DNA of 64,000 nt from Streptomyces olindensis (GCA_000696115.1 JJOH01000109.1:17715-81714); one strand, 5' to 3'. Shown: positions 51,529-60,722, counted from the stretch's first letter. Made by a program: numbers and translations. The notes: generated by a model from the letters alone, not told the origin.

Positions 51529-51639
51529 TCTCGATCTCGGTCTCGTCGAATTCGATCGCCAGGGTTCCGCCGCGCACCGCGGCCAAGGCCGCGGCGACCG
51601 ACGGGCAGATCTGGGCCCCGTCGCCTCCTGCGAGCACCG

Positions 51640-51962
51640 CGGGCAGCGGCATGCAACGCGGCACACGCAGTCCGGCGGCCTCCACCACCGTCTTCATGAC
51701 CACCTCGTCCCGGACCGGCAGGACGTAGCGCACACGGGGGCGCCGGGGATGCCCCGTGCCTCGCGCACCTGCGCCGCGGAGATCACATCCATTTCGCATG
51801 TGGAGATGACGAGGTCCGGCGCGGGCAGGCCTTCGACGGCCGCGAGGACGTCCGCTGCCGAGTCGCCGGTCTCGGAGCGCTCGACCGCGCAGGGGCTCAC
51901 CGACTGGCGTAGTGGACGGACGATGCAGGGATGCCGTGCAGGACCAGAACGGGCATGTACAT
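51640..51962 (-). pseudogene. N-terminal remnant of an ATP-grasp ligase
   Basis: From the ATG at 51962: MYMPVLVLHGIPASSVHYASR, a frameshift, AVEGLPAPDLVISTCEMDVISAAQVREARGIPGAP, a second shift, then RYVLPVRDEVVMKTVVEAAGLRVPRCMPL. The E.D..AAxLRE..GIPG..V....RDKxxMK..V..AGLPVP series is the pre-ATP-grasp and first ATP-grasp strand of carboxylate-amine ligases. The ATP-binding core is gone. It is divergent from the hypothetical gene at 52049. Confidence 0.55.
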
Positions 51963-52048
51963 CCGTTCACTTCTCCGCGGAGGCCTGCTGTGAACGATTC
52001 AGGGCCTTGGCGTACTGTTCGGCAAGGTGATCAAGGAGAGGAGCTCGC

Positions 52049-52648
52049 GTGTCAGCTCGCCTTGTCGTGGTGGATCCGGACTTCGAAGCCCAGTACGAGC
52101 GGGTGAGAGACCAACTGCTCGTGCCCATGGCCGAGGCGGCGCGGAGCGGCCGGAGCCCCGACGTACTGGTGGAAGCGCCGGCGGCGTTCCGGACCGTCGG
52201 TGCATGCCTGGCGGCGGCCGTCGAGAAGGGACCACGTGTCTGGACGCCGAACGGGCGCTGGGAACATGAAGGTCTGAGAATCGTAGACCTGCCCACCTCA
52301 TCTCTCGATCTGCTCTACTCGGCATTGCGCGAGTTGTCCGGTGCACTCGTGGAGCCCTCTGGTTCCGCACACCCGGTCGGCACGGCCGTGGCGCTCCGCG
52401 CGCTCGATGCCACCGGCGAGGGCACCGCGGTGCGTCTCGTCGGCACGATGGCGCGTGTGCTGTCCCTCATGGACCTGGCGCCCGACGCCGACACCGCGGT
52501 CCTCACCGTCGCACTCGAAGCCGCTGACGGCCAGGACGTGCGGCTGACCTACGCGCAGGAAGACGCATGGCAGCGTCTCGCGCACCGGTTGACCATGTTG
52601 CTGACCGAGGACGCACCGCTACACCGATTTCTCTACCGCTCGGACTGA
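52049..52648 (+). CDS. Hypothetical protein, 199 residues
   Basis: Starts at GTG 52049 after AGGAGAGGA, a very good ribosome-binding site. It looks like a soluble alpha/beta protein: SARLVVVDPDFEAQYERVRDQLLVPMAEAARSG, then VRLVGTMARVLSLMDLAPDADTAVLTVALEAADGQDVRLTY. There is no signal peptide, transmembrane segment or cysteine cluster. I do not recognise a family. It is divergent from the broken ATP-grasp gene, so it may be the survivor of a lost biosynthetic or tailoring set. Confidence 0.65.
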   Translation: MSARLVVVDPDFEAQYERVRDQLLVPMAEAARSGRSPDVLVEAPAAFRTVGACLAAAVEKGPRVWTPNGRWEHEGLRIVDLPTSSLDLLYSALRELSGALVEPSGSAHPVGTAVALRALDATGEGTAVRLVGTMARVLSLMDLAPDADTAVLTVALEAADGQDVRLTYAQEDAWQRLAHRLTMLLTEDAPLHRFLYRSD

Positions 52649-52841
52649 AGTGTGATGGCGCTCGCCCGCACCGCCGACGCGAACAGCGAAGAAAGGACGG
52701 CCGCGCCGCTGCGCGGGACCGGCCAACGGGCTTTGCAGCGAAGAGGCGAGTGGTTGAGGGGCTGGTTCAGACAAAGTGACCGAGATGGTCCGCGGGGGGC
52801 ACCTGGCCGGTGGACGCCTGAGTAGGTGTCGTGCATACTTC

Positions 52842-53120
52842 GGTTCTCGGCCGGTGGACCGCTTGTCCCGGCGGATGTGCACGAACATCCTGGTCACCGT
52901 CGACTCGCCGGATACCGCGGCAGCGACCACGTACTTCGCGACCTACCGAGTGGACGGCTATACCGACGGTGCGCTGATTCCGCCTCGTTTGCCAGCGAAC
53001 ATCGGCCATTATGAGGACACCTTCCGCAAGATCGACGGCGTCTGGCTCATGGCGACACGCACACTCGTTCTGCCGTTTGGCGGGCCGACAGAGCGTTTGA
53101 ATGCTCCAAGCCGGTCCTGA
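52842..53120 (+). pseudogene. SnoaL/NTF2-like domain remnant
   Basis: MCTNILVTVDSPDTAAATTYFATYRVDGYT and IGHYEDTFRKIDGVWLMATRTLVLPFGG are the C-terminal two-thirds of an NTF2-like (SnoaL_4) protein. The N-terminal helix and its start are lost in unrelated sequence (52649-52841 shows nothing else). The IS5-type element begins at the stop codon, so insertion may have cut the original 3' end. Confidence 0.6.
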
Positions 53121-54010
53121 TCAGAAGCCAACCCTCAGTTGCCGGGCTTCTTCGTCCAGCCTGTCCGGGGGCTTTTGCGGGTCAGGCGCCGAGTCATCAT
53201 GGTGATGAGTGCCCAGTTCAGATGGGCTTCGGAGTGCTGGGGAAGCCGTTCATAGTCGCGCGCGTTGCGGCGGGCGTTCATGCACCAGCCGATCGTGCGC
53301 TCGACTTTCCAGCGGCGGGGCAATACGACGAAGCCCTTGGTGCCCTTGGGCCGGGAGACGATGCGCAGGGTGAGCCAGAGGCGGTCGCGGGCCCAGTCCA
53401 CGAGTTCGCCCGCGTAGTCGCGGTCGGCCCAGATCTGAGTGATCTGCGGCTGGGTGAGGCGCAGGCGCCAGAACACGTCGCGGGCGGCGTCGCGGTCCTG
53501 GATGCCGGCGGGCGTCACCGTGATCATCACGGGCAGGCCGAGCGTGTCCACGGTGATATGTCGCTTGCGACCGTTGATCTTTTTCGCGGCGTCGTAGCCG
53601 CGGCTGTTGCGGCCGACGGTGGAGGCTCCCCCTGACCGACTGGGAGTCGACGATCAGCGTGACCGGGTGCGGGCAGCGGCCTTTGCCGGTGCGGATGCGG
53701 CGGCGGGGCTGGTCACGGATGTAGGTGACGACCCCGACCCGGTTCCACCGCCAGAAATACCCGTAAACCGTCTCCCACGGAGGGAAATCCGCAGGTAGTG
53801 CCCGCCACTTCGCGCCATTGTCGACGATGTAGCGGATGCCGTCGACGATTTCCCGCCGCGGCCACTTCTCCGGATGCCCGCCGGTCTTCGTCTGGCAGGC
53901 CGGAACGGGCAGCAGGGGTTCCAGCAGTGCCCATTCGGCGACGGAGGTGTCGGACGGATAGCGGCGGCGACGGGAGACAGTGGGCATGGCGGGCTCGGCA
54001 AGGTGATCAG
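53117..54010 (-). mobile_element. IS5-family insertion sequence
   Basis: About 894 bp bounded by CTGATCA (53117-53123) and its inverted copy TGATCAG (54004-54010), with weaker similarity just inside. It carries one frameshifted transposase. Size and gene fit the IS5 family. The ends are approximate because TGATCA is itself palindromic. Confidence 0.7.
53135..53987 (-). pseudogene. IS5-family transposase, frameshifted
   Basis: From ATG 53987 (MPTVSRRRRYPSDTSVAEWALLEPLLPV) the N-terminal half includes the DUF4096-like REIVDGIRYIVDNGAKWRALP and reaches the first DDE aspartate in LIVDSQSV. A GGGGG run at 53628-53632 then shifts the frame. The second half contains GLPVMITVTPAGIQDRDA, IWADRDYAGELV (second Asp), and RRWKVERTIGWCMNARRNARDYERL (Glu). 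A +1 shift (or one extra G) joins them. It could be inactive or rely on programmed frameshifting. Confidence 0.85.
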
Positions 54011-54022
54011 TAGTGGACGGGT

Positions 54023-54772
54023 CTATTTGGCGAGCTGGGCGAGGGTGGCGCGGACGCCGGTGAGCTGGGCGGTGGCGAGCTGGGCCCATTCGTCGTCGGG
54101 GTAGCGGGCCAGGTGCGGATCGAGCGTGCCCGTGATCACCCGAGTCAGACGGCCGAGGATCTGCCGGAACTGCCGCTTGTCGTACTCGATCCAGTCCGCG
54201 GGATCGTCGGAGAACATAAACCCGTCCCGCCGTGTCCAGGTGATCGGCGTCAGGTTCTCCGTGGCGACGACGTCACGGACATGACGCATCCCGCGGCCGA
54301 CCTGCGACCGGGTCAGGCGGGTGGCGGCCATGAGCTGGTACGTGTGCAGGCCCGCCGGGCGTGCCTCCATCAGGGCGACGCGGACCAGATCGCCGTAGTA
54401 CTCGGCCAGCGGCCGAGCCTCCCGGCGCCGCGGCACGGCTACTCCTCGCCCTTGAGCAGCCAGCTGCTCGTCCAGGGTGAACTCGCCGTTTTCGAGGGCC
54501 CCTTCGAGCCAGTCCGCCGCCGCGCGGACCCGCCCGATCTGACGGCGCACGGTCTCGCGCTCGTCGTCGGTGAATTCCTGCCCCCGCAGCTGCGGCACCA
54601 GGCGACCGAGAGTTGCCACGAAGCCGTGGCAGGAGCCGACCAGGTCGAGGTACTCGATGGTGTGCTCGATCGCCCGGACGGCCGGAGTGCGCTCCCTGAT
54701 CCGGTCCCGGGTCTCGGCTGAGTTGTCGAACTGCGCGCGGTTGACGAGCATCCGGGTGGTGTCGTCCCGCAT
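54023..54772 (-). CDS. RacP-like plasmid/phage-associated protein
   Basis: About 249 residues. The C-terminal half has the winged-helix-like series ALMEARPAGLHTYQLMAATRLTRSQVGRGMRHVRDVVA, LTPITWTRRDGFMFSDDPADWIEYDKRQFRQI and GTLDPHLARYP, matching RacP proteins of Streptomyces plasmids and integrative elements, whose role is undefined (DNA binding likely). The N-terminal half is helical (IEYLDLVGSCHGFVATLGRLV, ERETVRRQIGRVRAAADWLEGALE). The start is uncertain: ATG 54772 (GGAAG upstream) or TTG 54856. The IS5-type element lies 13 bp past its stop. Confidence 0.6.
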   Translation of the reverse strand: MRDDTTRMLVNRAQFDNSAETRDRIRERTPAVRAIEHTIEYLDLVGSCHGFVATLGRLVPQLRGQEFTDDERETVRRQIGRVRAAADWLEGALENGEFTLDEQLAAQGRGVAVPRRREARPLAEYYGDLVRVALMEARPAGLHTYQLMAATRLTRSQVGRGMRHVRDVVATENLTPITWTRRDGFMFSDDPADWIEYDKRQFRQILGRLTRVITGTLDPHLARYPDDEWAQLATAQLTGVRATLAQLAK

Positions 54773-55005
54773 CGTCTTCCGGGCGACGGCCGGGCGACGC
54801 AGCAGGTCGGTGGTCACGCCCGGGTCCGGCCCGGCCACCACGACGTGACTGGTCAAAGGGGGCGCCGGCCCCGATCACCCTCCACCGTGACGCGCGCGCG
54901 ACACGCCGGGGCAGGGCGTGAGCCAGGGCCGCTCGAAGCACTCGACAAGCGCTCCCAACTACCGTGCCAAACATGGAGTGTTCGAGATTCTCGCGAGGCG
55001 TTCGG

Positions 55006-55164
55006 CTATGGCGTATCCGTAACGCCGTTCCGTGACGCCAGCCGCTGGCGGCACGCCCGCACCCGGCAACGGTCCGAGCAGTACACTGCCGCCCTCGACC
55101 GCTCCACCCCCACCGTCCATGACCGCCCGCAAACCGGGCACTCAGCCTGCTCACCCCGCTGCAT
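55006..55164 (-). CDS. Small zinc-ribbon protein
   Basis: 52 residues: ECPVCGRSWTVGVERSRAAVYCSDRCRVRACRQRL. Two CxxC-like pairs (CPVC, CSDRC) make a single zinc knuckle followed by an arginine-rich helix, typical of short DNA-binding proteins on Streptomyces plasmids and prophages. AGAGGGTGG is a good ribosome-binding site before the ATG at 55164. It probably belongs to the same element as the RacP-like gene; the intervening 150 bp look empty. Confidence 0.6.
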   Translation of the reverse strand: MQRGEQAECPVCGRSWTVGVERSRAAVYCSDRCRVRACRQRLASRNGVTDTP

Positions 55165-55370
55165 CGGCCACCCTCTGCCGGGTTCGCTGAAGTCTCCGCC
55201 ACTGCCGTGACCTGCACCGACCAGAGCAGAACACCGCCTCCACCGCCATCGTCTGCGGCAGTGGATCAACGCACTCCCGGCAGTACCGCCGAGCCGTCCC
55301 ACCAACCCCCACAACCCAGATCATCCAGCCGTACCCAGCTCACGGCCAGGGATCCAACACCTACTGAGAC

Positions 55371-56300
55371 TCAGCCGGTTTCCCGGCTGCGGCGGCGGGC
55401 CGTGCGCAGCACCTCCGCCGAGGCCAGCATGGCACCTCCGGTGATCAGCACGCAGGCGACGGCGACGGGCCAGCTCGCGTCGGCTCGTCCCGTCGCGACC
55501 AGCAGCCCCGTGGACAGCAGTGGGGCGAAGTACGACAAGGTGCCCAGCAGTCGGATGTCCCCATGCTTCGTGCCGTGGTCCCACACGTAGAAGGCGCCGC
55601 CGACCGGCCCCAGCCCGAGCGCGAGCACCGCGGCCCACTGCCACCCCCCGGGCCGCACGGTCGTCTCGAACAGCACATGGCACACGGCTGCGAGCAGTGC
55701 CGTGGCCAGGCAGAACAGGGCGACCAGGTCCGTCGGCACCTGCGGATAACGGCGGTTGGCCACGGAGTACGCCGACCACACCAGCGCGCAGACGCCCGCG
55801 GCGCCGTACCCCAGCAGGTACTCGCTTCTGAACTGCACTCCCCGCCCACCGGTGACGAGCAGGACGGTCCCGGCGAGCCCGAGCAGCGGCCCCGCCGTGT
55901 GCCACCAGCGCAGCCGCTCGCCGGGCAACAGCGCGGAGAACACCACGATCAGCAGCGGCCACAGGTAGGCGATGAGTCCGGCGTCGACGGCGGGGGCGTT
56001 GCGCAGGGCGAGGAAGTAGAAGAAGTGGTAGCCGAACAGGCCGCCGATGCCCAGCGCCCAGGCCCCGGCGGGCAGTCCGCGCAGGGCGGTGCCGTGGCCG
56101 CGCAGCACCCGGGGCAGTCCGAGGAGGCCGCCCACCGCGAACGCCATCGCGGTCAGCTGGAAGGGCGGTATCCGTCCGGTCGACGTGGTGAACAGCGCCA
56201 GCGACGCCCACAACAGCACGGCCGCGGCGCCCAGGCCGGTCGCCCTGAGCCGACGCGCCTGATCCTCCACGAGCCCTCGCGTCACTCCCCGGTCGGTCAC
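55371..56300 (-). CDS. DMT-superfamily (EamA/YddG-like) exporter
   Basis: 309 residues with ten predicted transmembrane helices and two EamA repeats (FTTSTGRIPPFQLTAMAFAVGGLLG and YLWPLLIVVFSALLPGERL in the first; SAYSVANRRYP and LLGTLSYFAPLLSTGLLV in the second). YddG relatives export aromatic amino acids or similar metabolites. GTG start at 56300. It is an isolated gene between plasmid-type genes and a broken response regulator. Confidence 0.88.
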   Translation of the reverse strand: MTDRGVTRGLVEDQARRLRATGLGAAAVLLWASLALFTTSTGRIPPFQLTAMAFAVGGLLGLPRVLRGHGTALRGLPAGAWALGIGGLFGYHFFYFLALRNAPAVDAGLIAYLWPLLIVVFSALLPGERLRWWHTAGPLLGLAGTVLLVTGGRGVQFRSEYLLGYGAAGVCALVWSAYSVANRRYPQVPTDLVALFCLATALLAAVCHVLFETTVRPGGWQWAAVLALGLGPVGGAFYVWDHGTKHGDIRLLGTLSYFAPLLSTGLLVATGRADASWPVAVACVLITGGAMLASAEVLRTARRRSRETG

Positions 56301-56396
56301 CGTGGCATCGTAAGGATGTGCGTCACACCCATCCGCGCTTTCCGGTCAGGGGGTGGCGTCTGCGGGTGGGGCGCGCGCGGACGTGGGAGTTACGCC

Positions 56397-56732
56397 ATGA
56401 GTGCCACGGACAAGGTCCTGCTGGTCCTGGAAGAGGACACCGAGGTCGCGCAGGTGGCACGCGCGACGAGGCGCTGGCGTCCGTACGCGAGCATGACGGG
56501 GGACGTGACCCTGTGCTCGCCATCGAGAAACCGGGCGACGGGCATCGAGGCGGCAGCACGTCTGCACCACGAGTTGCCGCCCCTGAAGCTGGTCGTCCTG
56601 ACGACGTTGGAGCGTACCGGCTATCTGCGCAGCGCCATGGAGTCCGGTGCCGACACCTTCCGGGTCAAGGAGGCGCCCGCCGCCCAACTCGCCGCCACGG
56701 TCCGCGACTACCTCTCCCCGCGCGGACCGTAG
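56397..56732 (+). pseudogene. NarL/LuxR-type response regulator, receiver domain with two frameshifts and no output domain
   Basis: VLLVLEEDTEVAQVA starts in one frame. DEALASVREHDGGRDPVLAIEKPG (the phospho-acceptor aspartate/DIEMPG region, already altered) is in the next. GIEAAARLHHELPPLKLVVLTTLERTGYLRSAMESGADTFRVKEAPAAQLAATVRDYL returns to the first. It stops before any helix-turn-helix. Clearly decayed. The partner kinase is not present. Confidence 0.7.
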
Positions 56733-56999
56733 GCGCATATCGAGGCTGACACGGAGAGCAAAGCGACCGAGGGGAGAGGCTCCGCATGGCGGCTGGGCGG
56801 CGGCGCAAGCGGCAAAAGCGTCCTGCTCGACGTCACGCCGCACCGATCGGCACGACCGACGAGGCCGGGCTCCGGCACCTGACTGTCGCGCTACGCCGCC
56901 CGCCTCTTCGACGCCCAGCAGGCCGGCGCCGCCGACCACGCCATCCTGGAGGTACATCTCCTTGAGGCCTTCGGTGGCGCTCTGCTGCACCGCGACGCG

Positions 57000-57309
57000 G
57001 TGGGGGTCCTGCGGGTCGAGGCCGCCACACCCCCACGACCGCCAGCCGCAGAACCTGATCGGCGAGCTGTCCACCCGCAGCGACGCCTTCCGCACCCTGT
57101 GGGGCGCACACGACGCGCACGTCTACACCGACGGAGCCAAGCCGTTCCACCATCCGGTCGTGGGCGAGATGGAATTGGTCCACGAGAGCCGCAGCCTGCC
57201 CGGCGACGACGGACTGTCCCTCACCGTCCACAACGCCGAGCCCGGCACACCGATACCGAGCGCTGACGTCGCACTCGACGAATCCATTCTGAAAGAGATC
57301 ACATTGAAG
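57000..57309 (+). pseudogene. C-terminal fragment of an MmyB-type XRE regulator
   Basis: VGVLRVEAA in one frame, then a shift, then NLIGELSTRSDAFRTLWGAHDAHVYTDGAKPFHHPVVGEMELVHESRSLPGDDGLSLTVHNAEPGT. This is very similar to residues 185-280 of the intact regulator at 58464. The helix-turn-helix and first half are missing. The preceding 270 bp hold unassignable coding-like sequence (RYAARLFDAQQAG..). Confidence 0.75.
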
Positions 57310-57548
57310 GTCGAAAGCAAGACAGTCGAGGGCGTTCATGTCGAACATGCGCCATCGGAGTCCAGCCCTTCCCGCGCGCCTGTCGTGTCCGTTTCACGGC
57401 GGCCGGCAGGGGAGTTGGGCATGGGAAAACTACCTCCCCTGCCGCCGTACGACCGCGGGACACCAGTCCCCTACGCCCACGCCATCGCGCTGAGCCACGG
57501 GCTCGGAATACGGAATACCCCCGTCACCCTCCTCTCGAATACTTGGAC

Positions 57549-58315
57549 ATGACCATGAACGTCTCGTTCGACAATCAAGTCGCGTTCGTCACTGGTGCCG
57601 GCTCGGGCCTCGGCCTGGCCACCGCACGAGCATTCGCTGAGGCCGGCGCCGCTGTCGCGCTCGCCGACCGCGACCTGGACGCCGTCCAGGCGGAGGCCGA
57701 GAAGCAGACAGCGGCCGGGCACCAGGCGATCGCCCTGCGGTGCGACGTCGCCGTCGAATCCGAGGTCGCCACGCCATCGAGCAGACCGTGAACACCTTCG
57801 GCCGCCTGGACGCCGCCTTCAACAACGCCGGCATCCAGGCACCGGTCAGCGAGACCGCTGACGCCGACGGCGAGGAGTTCGACCGCGTCATCGCGGTCAA
57901 CCTCCGCGGCGTCTGGAACTGTATGAAGTACGAGCTGCGCCACATGCGCGACCAGGGCAGCGGGGCGATCGTCAACTGCTCCTCGACGGGCGGTGTGGTC
58001 GGCACCGCGGGACTGGGCGCGTACAACGCCTCCAAGCATGCCGTCATCGGCCTCACGCGCAGCGCGGCACTGGAGTACGCCTCCCGGGGCATCAGGGTCA
58101 ACGCCGTCTGCCCGGGAGTCACCGAGACCCCGATGGTCGCCCGCGCGGTCGCCGAGGTGCCCGAGCACATGGAGGCGATCATCAAGGAGATTCCCAGCGA
58201 GCGGTACGGACAGCCCGAGGAGATCGCTTCCGCCGTGCTGTGGCTGTGCAGCCCCGGAGCCGGATTCACCGTCGGACAGGCGCTCGCCGTCGACGGCGGA
58301 TTCACCGTGCGCTGA
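57549..58315 (+). pseudogene. Classical SDR with a single frameshift
   Basis: The first 80 codons carry VAFVTGAGSGLGLATARAFAEAGAAVALADRD and CDVAVESEVA, ending at TGA 57789. The second frame continues AIEQTVNTFGRLDAAFNNAGIQ, IVNCSSTGGVVGTAGLGAYNASKHAVIGL (Ser and Tyr-x3-Lys) to LAVDGGFTVR. One base is missing near 57770. All catalytic parts are otherwise perfect, so the lesion is recent or a sequencing error. If intact it would be a 255-residue reductase. Confidence 0.8.
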
Positions 58316-58395
58316 GCCCAGCCCTGCGCTCGGTCCACTTCCTGCCGGTGGGTCCGGGCCCTCTCGCGAGACATGGACGCTGGTCAAGACTCGGT

Positions 58396-58430
58396 GGGGT
58401 CCCTGCCGTAAGGGGTACCGACAGGGACCC
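58396..58430 (+). promoter_or_regulatory. Inverted-repeat operator upstream of the XRE gene
   Basis: GGGTCCCTG (58397-58405) is paired with CAGGGACCC (58422-58430), with a GTAAGGGGTACC core between. It lies at the expected -35 region of a TACGCT -10 (58452-58457). The 12-mer GGGGTCCCTGCC recurs at 59475-59486 before the aldo/keto reductase operon. It could also act as a terminator for the SDR. Confidence 0.7.
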
Positions 58431-58463
58431 CCACCGGCCGTCCTGGCTCCCTACGCTGGAATC

Positions 58464-59342
58464 ATGGACAATCGGGCTGAAGTCAGCGCATTCCTGAAGT
58501 CCCGCCGAGACAAGATCACGCCTGAGCAGGCAGGCCTGCCGGTGTACGGGCAGCGGCGGGTGCCCGGGCTGCGCCGCGGCGAGGTCGCGATGCTGGCGGG
58601 AGTCAGCGTCGAGTACTACACCCGCCTGGAACGCGGCAACCTCGGCGGGGTCTCCGACAGCGTCCTGGACTCGCTCGCCCGGACCCTGCGGCTGGACGAC
58701 ACCGAACGGGAACACCTGTACGATTTGGCCCGCGCGGCCAACGCAGGGCCGGCCCGCGTCCAGCGCCGCCCCAAGAAGGCCACCGTACGGCCCAGCGTGC
58801 TGCGCATCATCGAGGGCCTGCACGACCAGCCGGCCTACCTGCGCAACAACCGCTTGGACATCCTGGCGGCCAACCCGCTCGCCCGCGCCCTGCACTGCCA
58901 GGCATTCGAGCACGAGCCGGTCAATCCCTGCCGGTTCGTCTTCCTGGATCCGCGGGCGCAAGTGTTCTACCGGGATTGGGAGCGCGTGGCCCGTGACGGG
59001 GTGGGGGTGCTGCGGGTGGAGGCCGCCAAGAACCCCTACGACCGCGAGCTGTCGAACTTCATCGGTGAACTGTCCACCCGCAGCGACGCCTTCCGCACCC
59101 TGTGGGGAGCGCACGACGTGCACGTATACACCGAGGGAACCAAGCGGTTCCGGCACCCGGTGGTGGGCGATCTGGAACTGGTCCACGAGAGTCTTGACCT
59201 GCCGGGCGACGAGGGCCTGGCCATCACCGTCTACAGCGCGGATCCCGACACCCCGGCCGCGGACGCGCTCAAGCTCCTGGCCAGCTGGGCCGCCACCCAG
59301 AACCAGGCCAAGGCTGCCGCGCAGTCCGACACCGAGCACTGA
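58464..59342 (+). CDS. XRE-family regulator with MmyB-like ligand domain
   Basis: A 292-residue protein. The helix-turn-helix is VPGLRRGEVAMLAGVSVEYYTRLERGNLGGVSDSVLDSLARTL; the MmyB domain (about 110-280) has LDILAANPLARALH, FRTLWGAHDVHVYTEGTKRFRHPVVGDLELVHE. The ATG at 58464 has no ribosome-binding site and lies 6 nt after TACGCT, so it is probably leaderless. Such regulators often control an SDR or aldo/keto reductase beside them. Here both an SDR and two aldo/keto reductases adjoin. Confidence 0.9.
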   Translation: MDNRAEVSAFLKSRRDKITPEQAGLPVYGQRRVPGLRRGEVAMLAGVSVEYYTRLERGNLGGVSDSVLDSLARTLRLDDTEREHLYDLARAANAGPARVQRRPKKATVRPSVLRIIEGLHDQPAYLRNNRLDILAANPLARALHCQAFEHEPVNPCRFVFLDPRAQVFYRDWERVARDGVGVLRVEAAKNPYDRELSNFIGELSTRSDAFRTLWGAHDVHVYTEGTKRFRHPVVGDLELVHESLDLPGDEGLAITVYSADPDTPAADALKLLASWAATQNQAKAAAQSDTEH

Positions 59343-59474
59343 CGCCAGGTGCGGCCCGTTCCGCGGACTCCCCGCCGCGGCGACCGTCTCGTACTCCCCG
59401 AGCCATCTGCATGCCGTGGGGCCGGAACCCGACCCTGCGTCATCTCCGCGTGCGTGCTTCCGCCGCCTCGAAAG

Positions 59475-59486
59475 GGGGTCCCTGCC
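59475..59486 (+). promoter_or_regulatory. Second GGGGTCCCTGCC site, before the aldo/keto reductase operon
   Basis: An exact 12-bp repeat of the XRE upstream operator, about 190 bp before the reductase start, followed by ATTACCCC where the first site has GTAAGGGG. It probably links the operon to the XRE regulator. The rest of the 334-bp gap (59343-59676) shows nothing else. Confidence 0.5.
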
Positions 59487-59676
59487 ATTACCCCTCACAG
59501 GCGTGACTGTCTGTGGGCTGTGGTCGCTGGTTTCGTGGACTGCAGTCGACGAGATCGTGCTCCCCGGCACGGTCATCAACCCGGCTGACAGCACCCGCAT
59601 CGACCCCGCCCTGGAGCCGCGGCCCGCCGCCGCTGACCGGGCACCGGTGATCCATCATCGACGGAAAAGAGCGATC

Positions 59677-60675
59677 ATGCGCTACCGCAAACTCGGCAGC
59701 TCGGACCTGGAAGTCTCCGAGATCTCCCTCGGCTCCTGGCTGACCTACGCCGGCGGCATCGAAGCGGACGCGACCCGCGCCTGCACCGAGGCCGCGTTCG
59801 AGGCCGGCATCAACTTCTTCGACATCGCCAACGTCTATGGCCAGGGCGCCGCGGAGACGGCCTGGGGCGAGATCCTCTCCACGCACCCCCGCGACTCCTA
59901 CATCCTGGCCACCAAGGTCTACTTCCCGATGTCGGACGATCCGGCCGACCAGGGCCTGTCCCCCGCCCAGATCGGCAAGCAGATCGACGCCTCCCTCGCC
60001 CGCCTCCAGACCGACTACGTCGACCTGTACCAGGCGCACCGCTTCGACCCCACCGTCCCGATCGAGGACACCATCGAGGCGTTCCAGAAGGTCGTCGAGC
60101 AGGGCAAGGCCCGCTACCTCGGCTTCAGCGAGTGGACCCCCGAGCAGATCCAGGCAGCGATCGACATCGCCGGGCCCGACCTTTTCGTCTCCTCCCAGCC
60201 GCAGTACTCCATGCTGTGGCAGGCCCCCGAGGCCGAGGTCTTCGGCCTGTGCGCCGCCAACAACATCTCGCAGGTCGTCTGGTCCCCCCTCGCCCAGGGC
60301 GTCCTCACCGGCAAGTACAGGCCCGGACAGCCCGTCCCGGAGGGAAGCCGGTTCGCCTCCGCGGACATGGCGGTCTCCCAGGACCTCGTCTACAGCGACG
60401 CCACCCTCGAAGCGGTCCAGCGCCTCGTCCCCATCGCCGAGGAGGCCGGGATGAGCATGCCCACCCTGGCGCTCGCCTGGATCCTGCGCCGCGGCGAGGT
60501 CGCCTCCGCCATCACCGGCGCCTCCCGTCCCGAACAGGTCCACGCCAACGCGGCCGCCTCCGGCGTGGAACTGTCGGACGACCTGCTGGGGGCCGTCGAC
60601 GAGGCCCTCGGCGACGCCCCCGTCACCGAACCCACCCTCGCCCCCGCTGCCCGGACCGGCGTCAAGCACCGCTGA
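59677..60675 (+). CDS. Aldo/keto reductase (Kv-beta/YghZ-like)
   Basis: A 332-residue NADPH-dependent reductase. MRYRKLGSSDLEVSEISLGSWLTYAGG, FFDIANVYGQGAAE (Asp/Tyr), ILATKVYF (Lys), YQAHRFDP (His) and YLGFSEWTPEQI are in place. WILRRGEVASAITGASRPEQ binds the NADPH phosphate end. It reduces aldehydes or ketones. It is the first gene of a two-reductase operon, with the next 47 bp downstream. Confidence 0.9.
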   Translation: MRYRKLGSSDLEVSEISLGSWLTYAGGIEADATRACTEAAFEAGINFFDIANVYGQGAAETAWGEILSTHPRDSYILATKVYFPMSDDPADQGLSPAQIGKQIDASLARLQTDYVDLYQAHRFDPTVPIEDTIEAFQKVVEQGKARYLGFSEWTPEQIQAAIDIAGPDLFVSSQPQYSMLWQAPEAEVFGLCAANNISQVVWSPLAQGVLTGKYRPGQPVPEGSRFASADMAVSQDLVYSDATLEAVQRLVPIAEEAGMSMPTLALAWILRRGEVASAITGASRPEQVHANAAASGVELSDDLLGAVDEALGDAPVTEPTLAPAARTGVKHR

Positions 60676-60722
60676 CCGTACACAGGATCAGCACAGCCGC
60701 TCAGAAAGAGAAAGCCCAGCTC

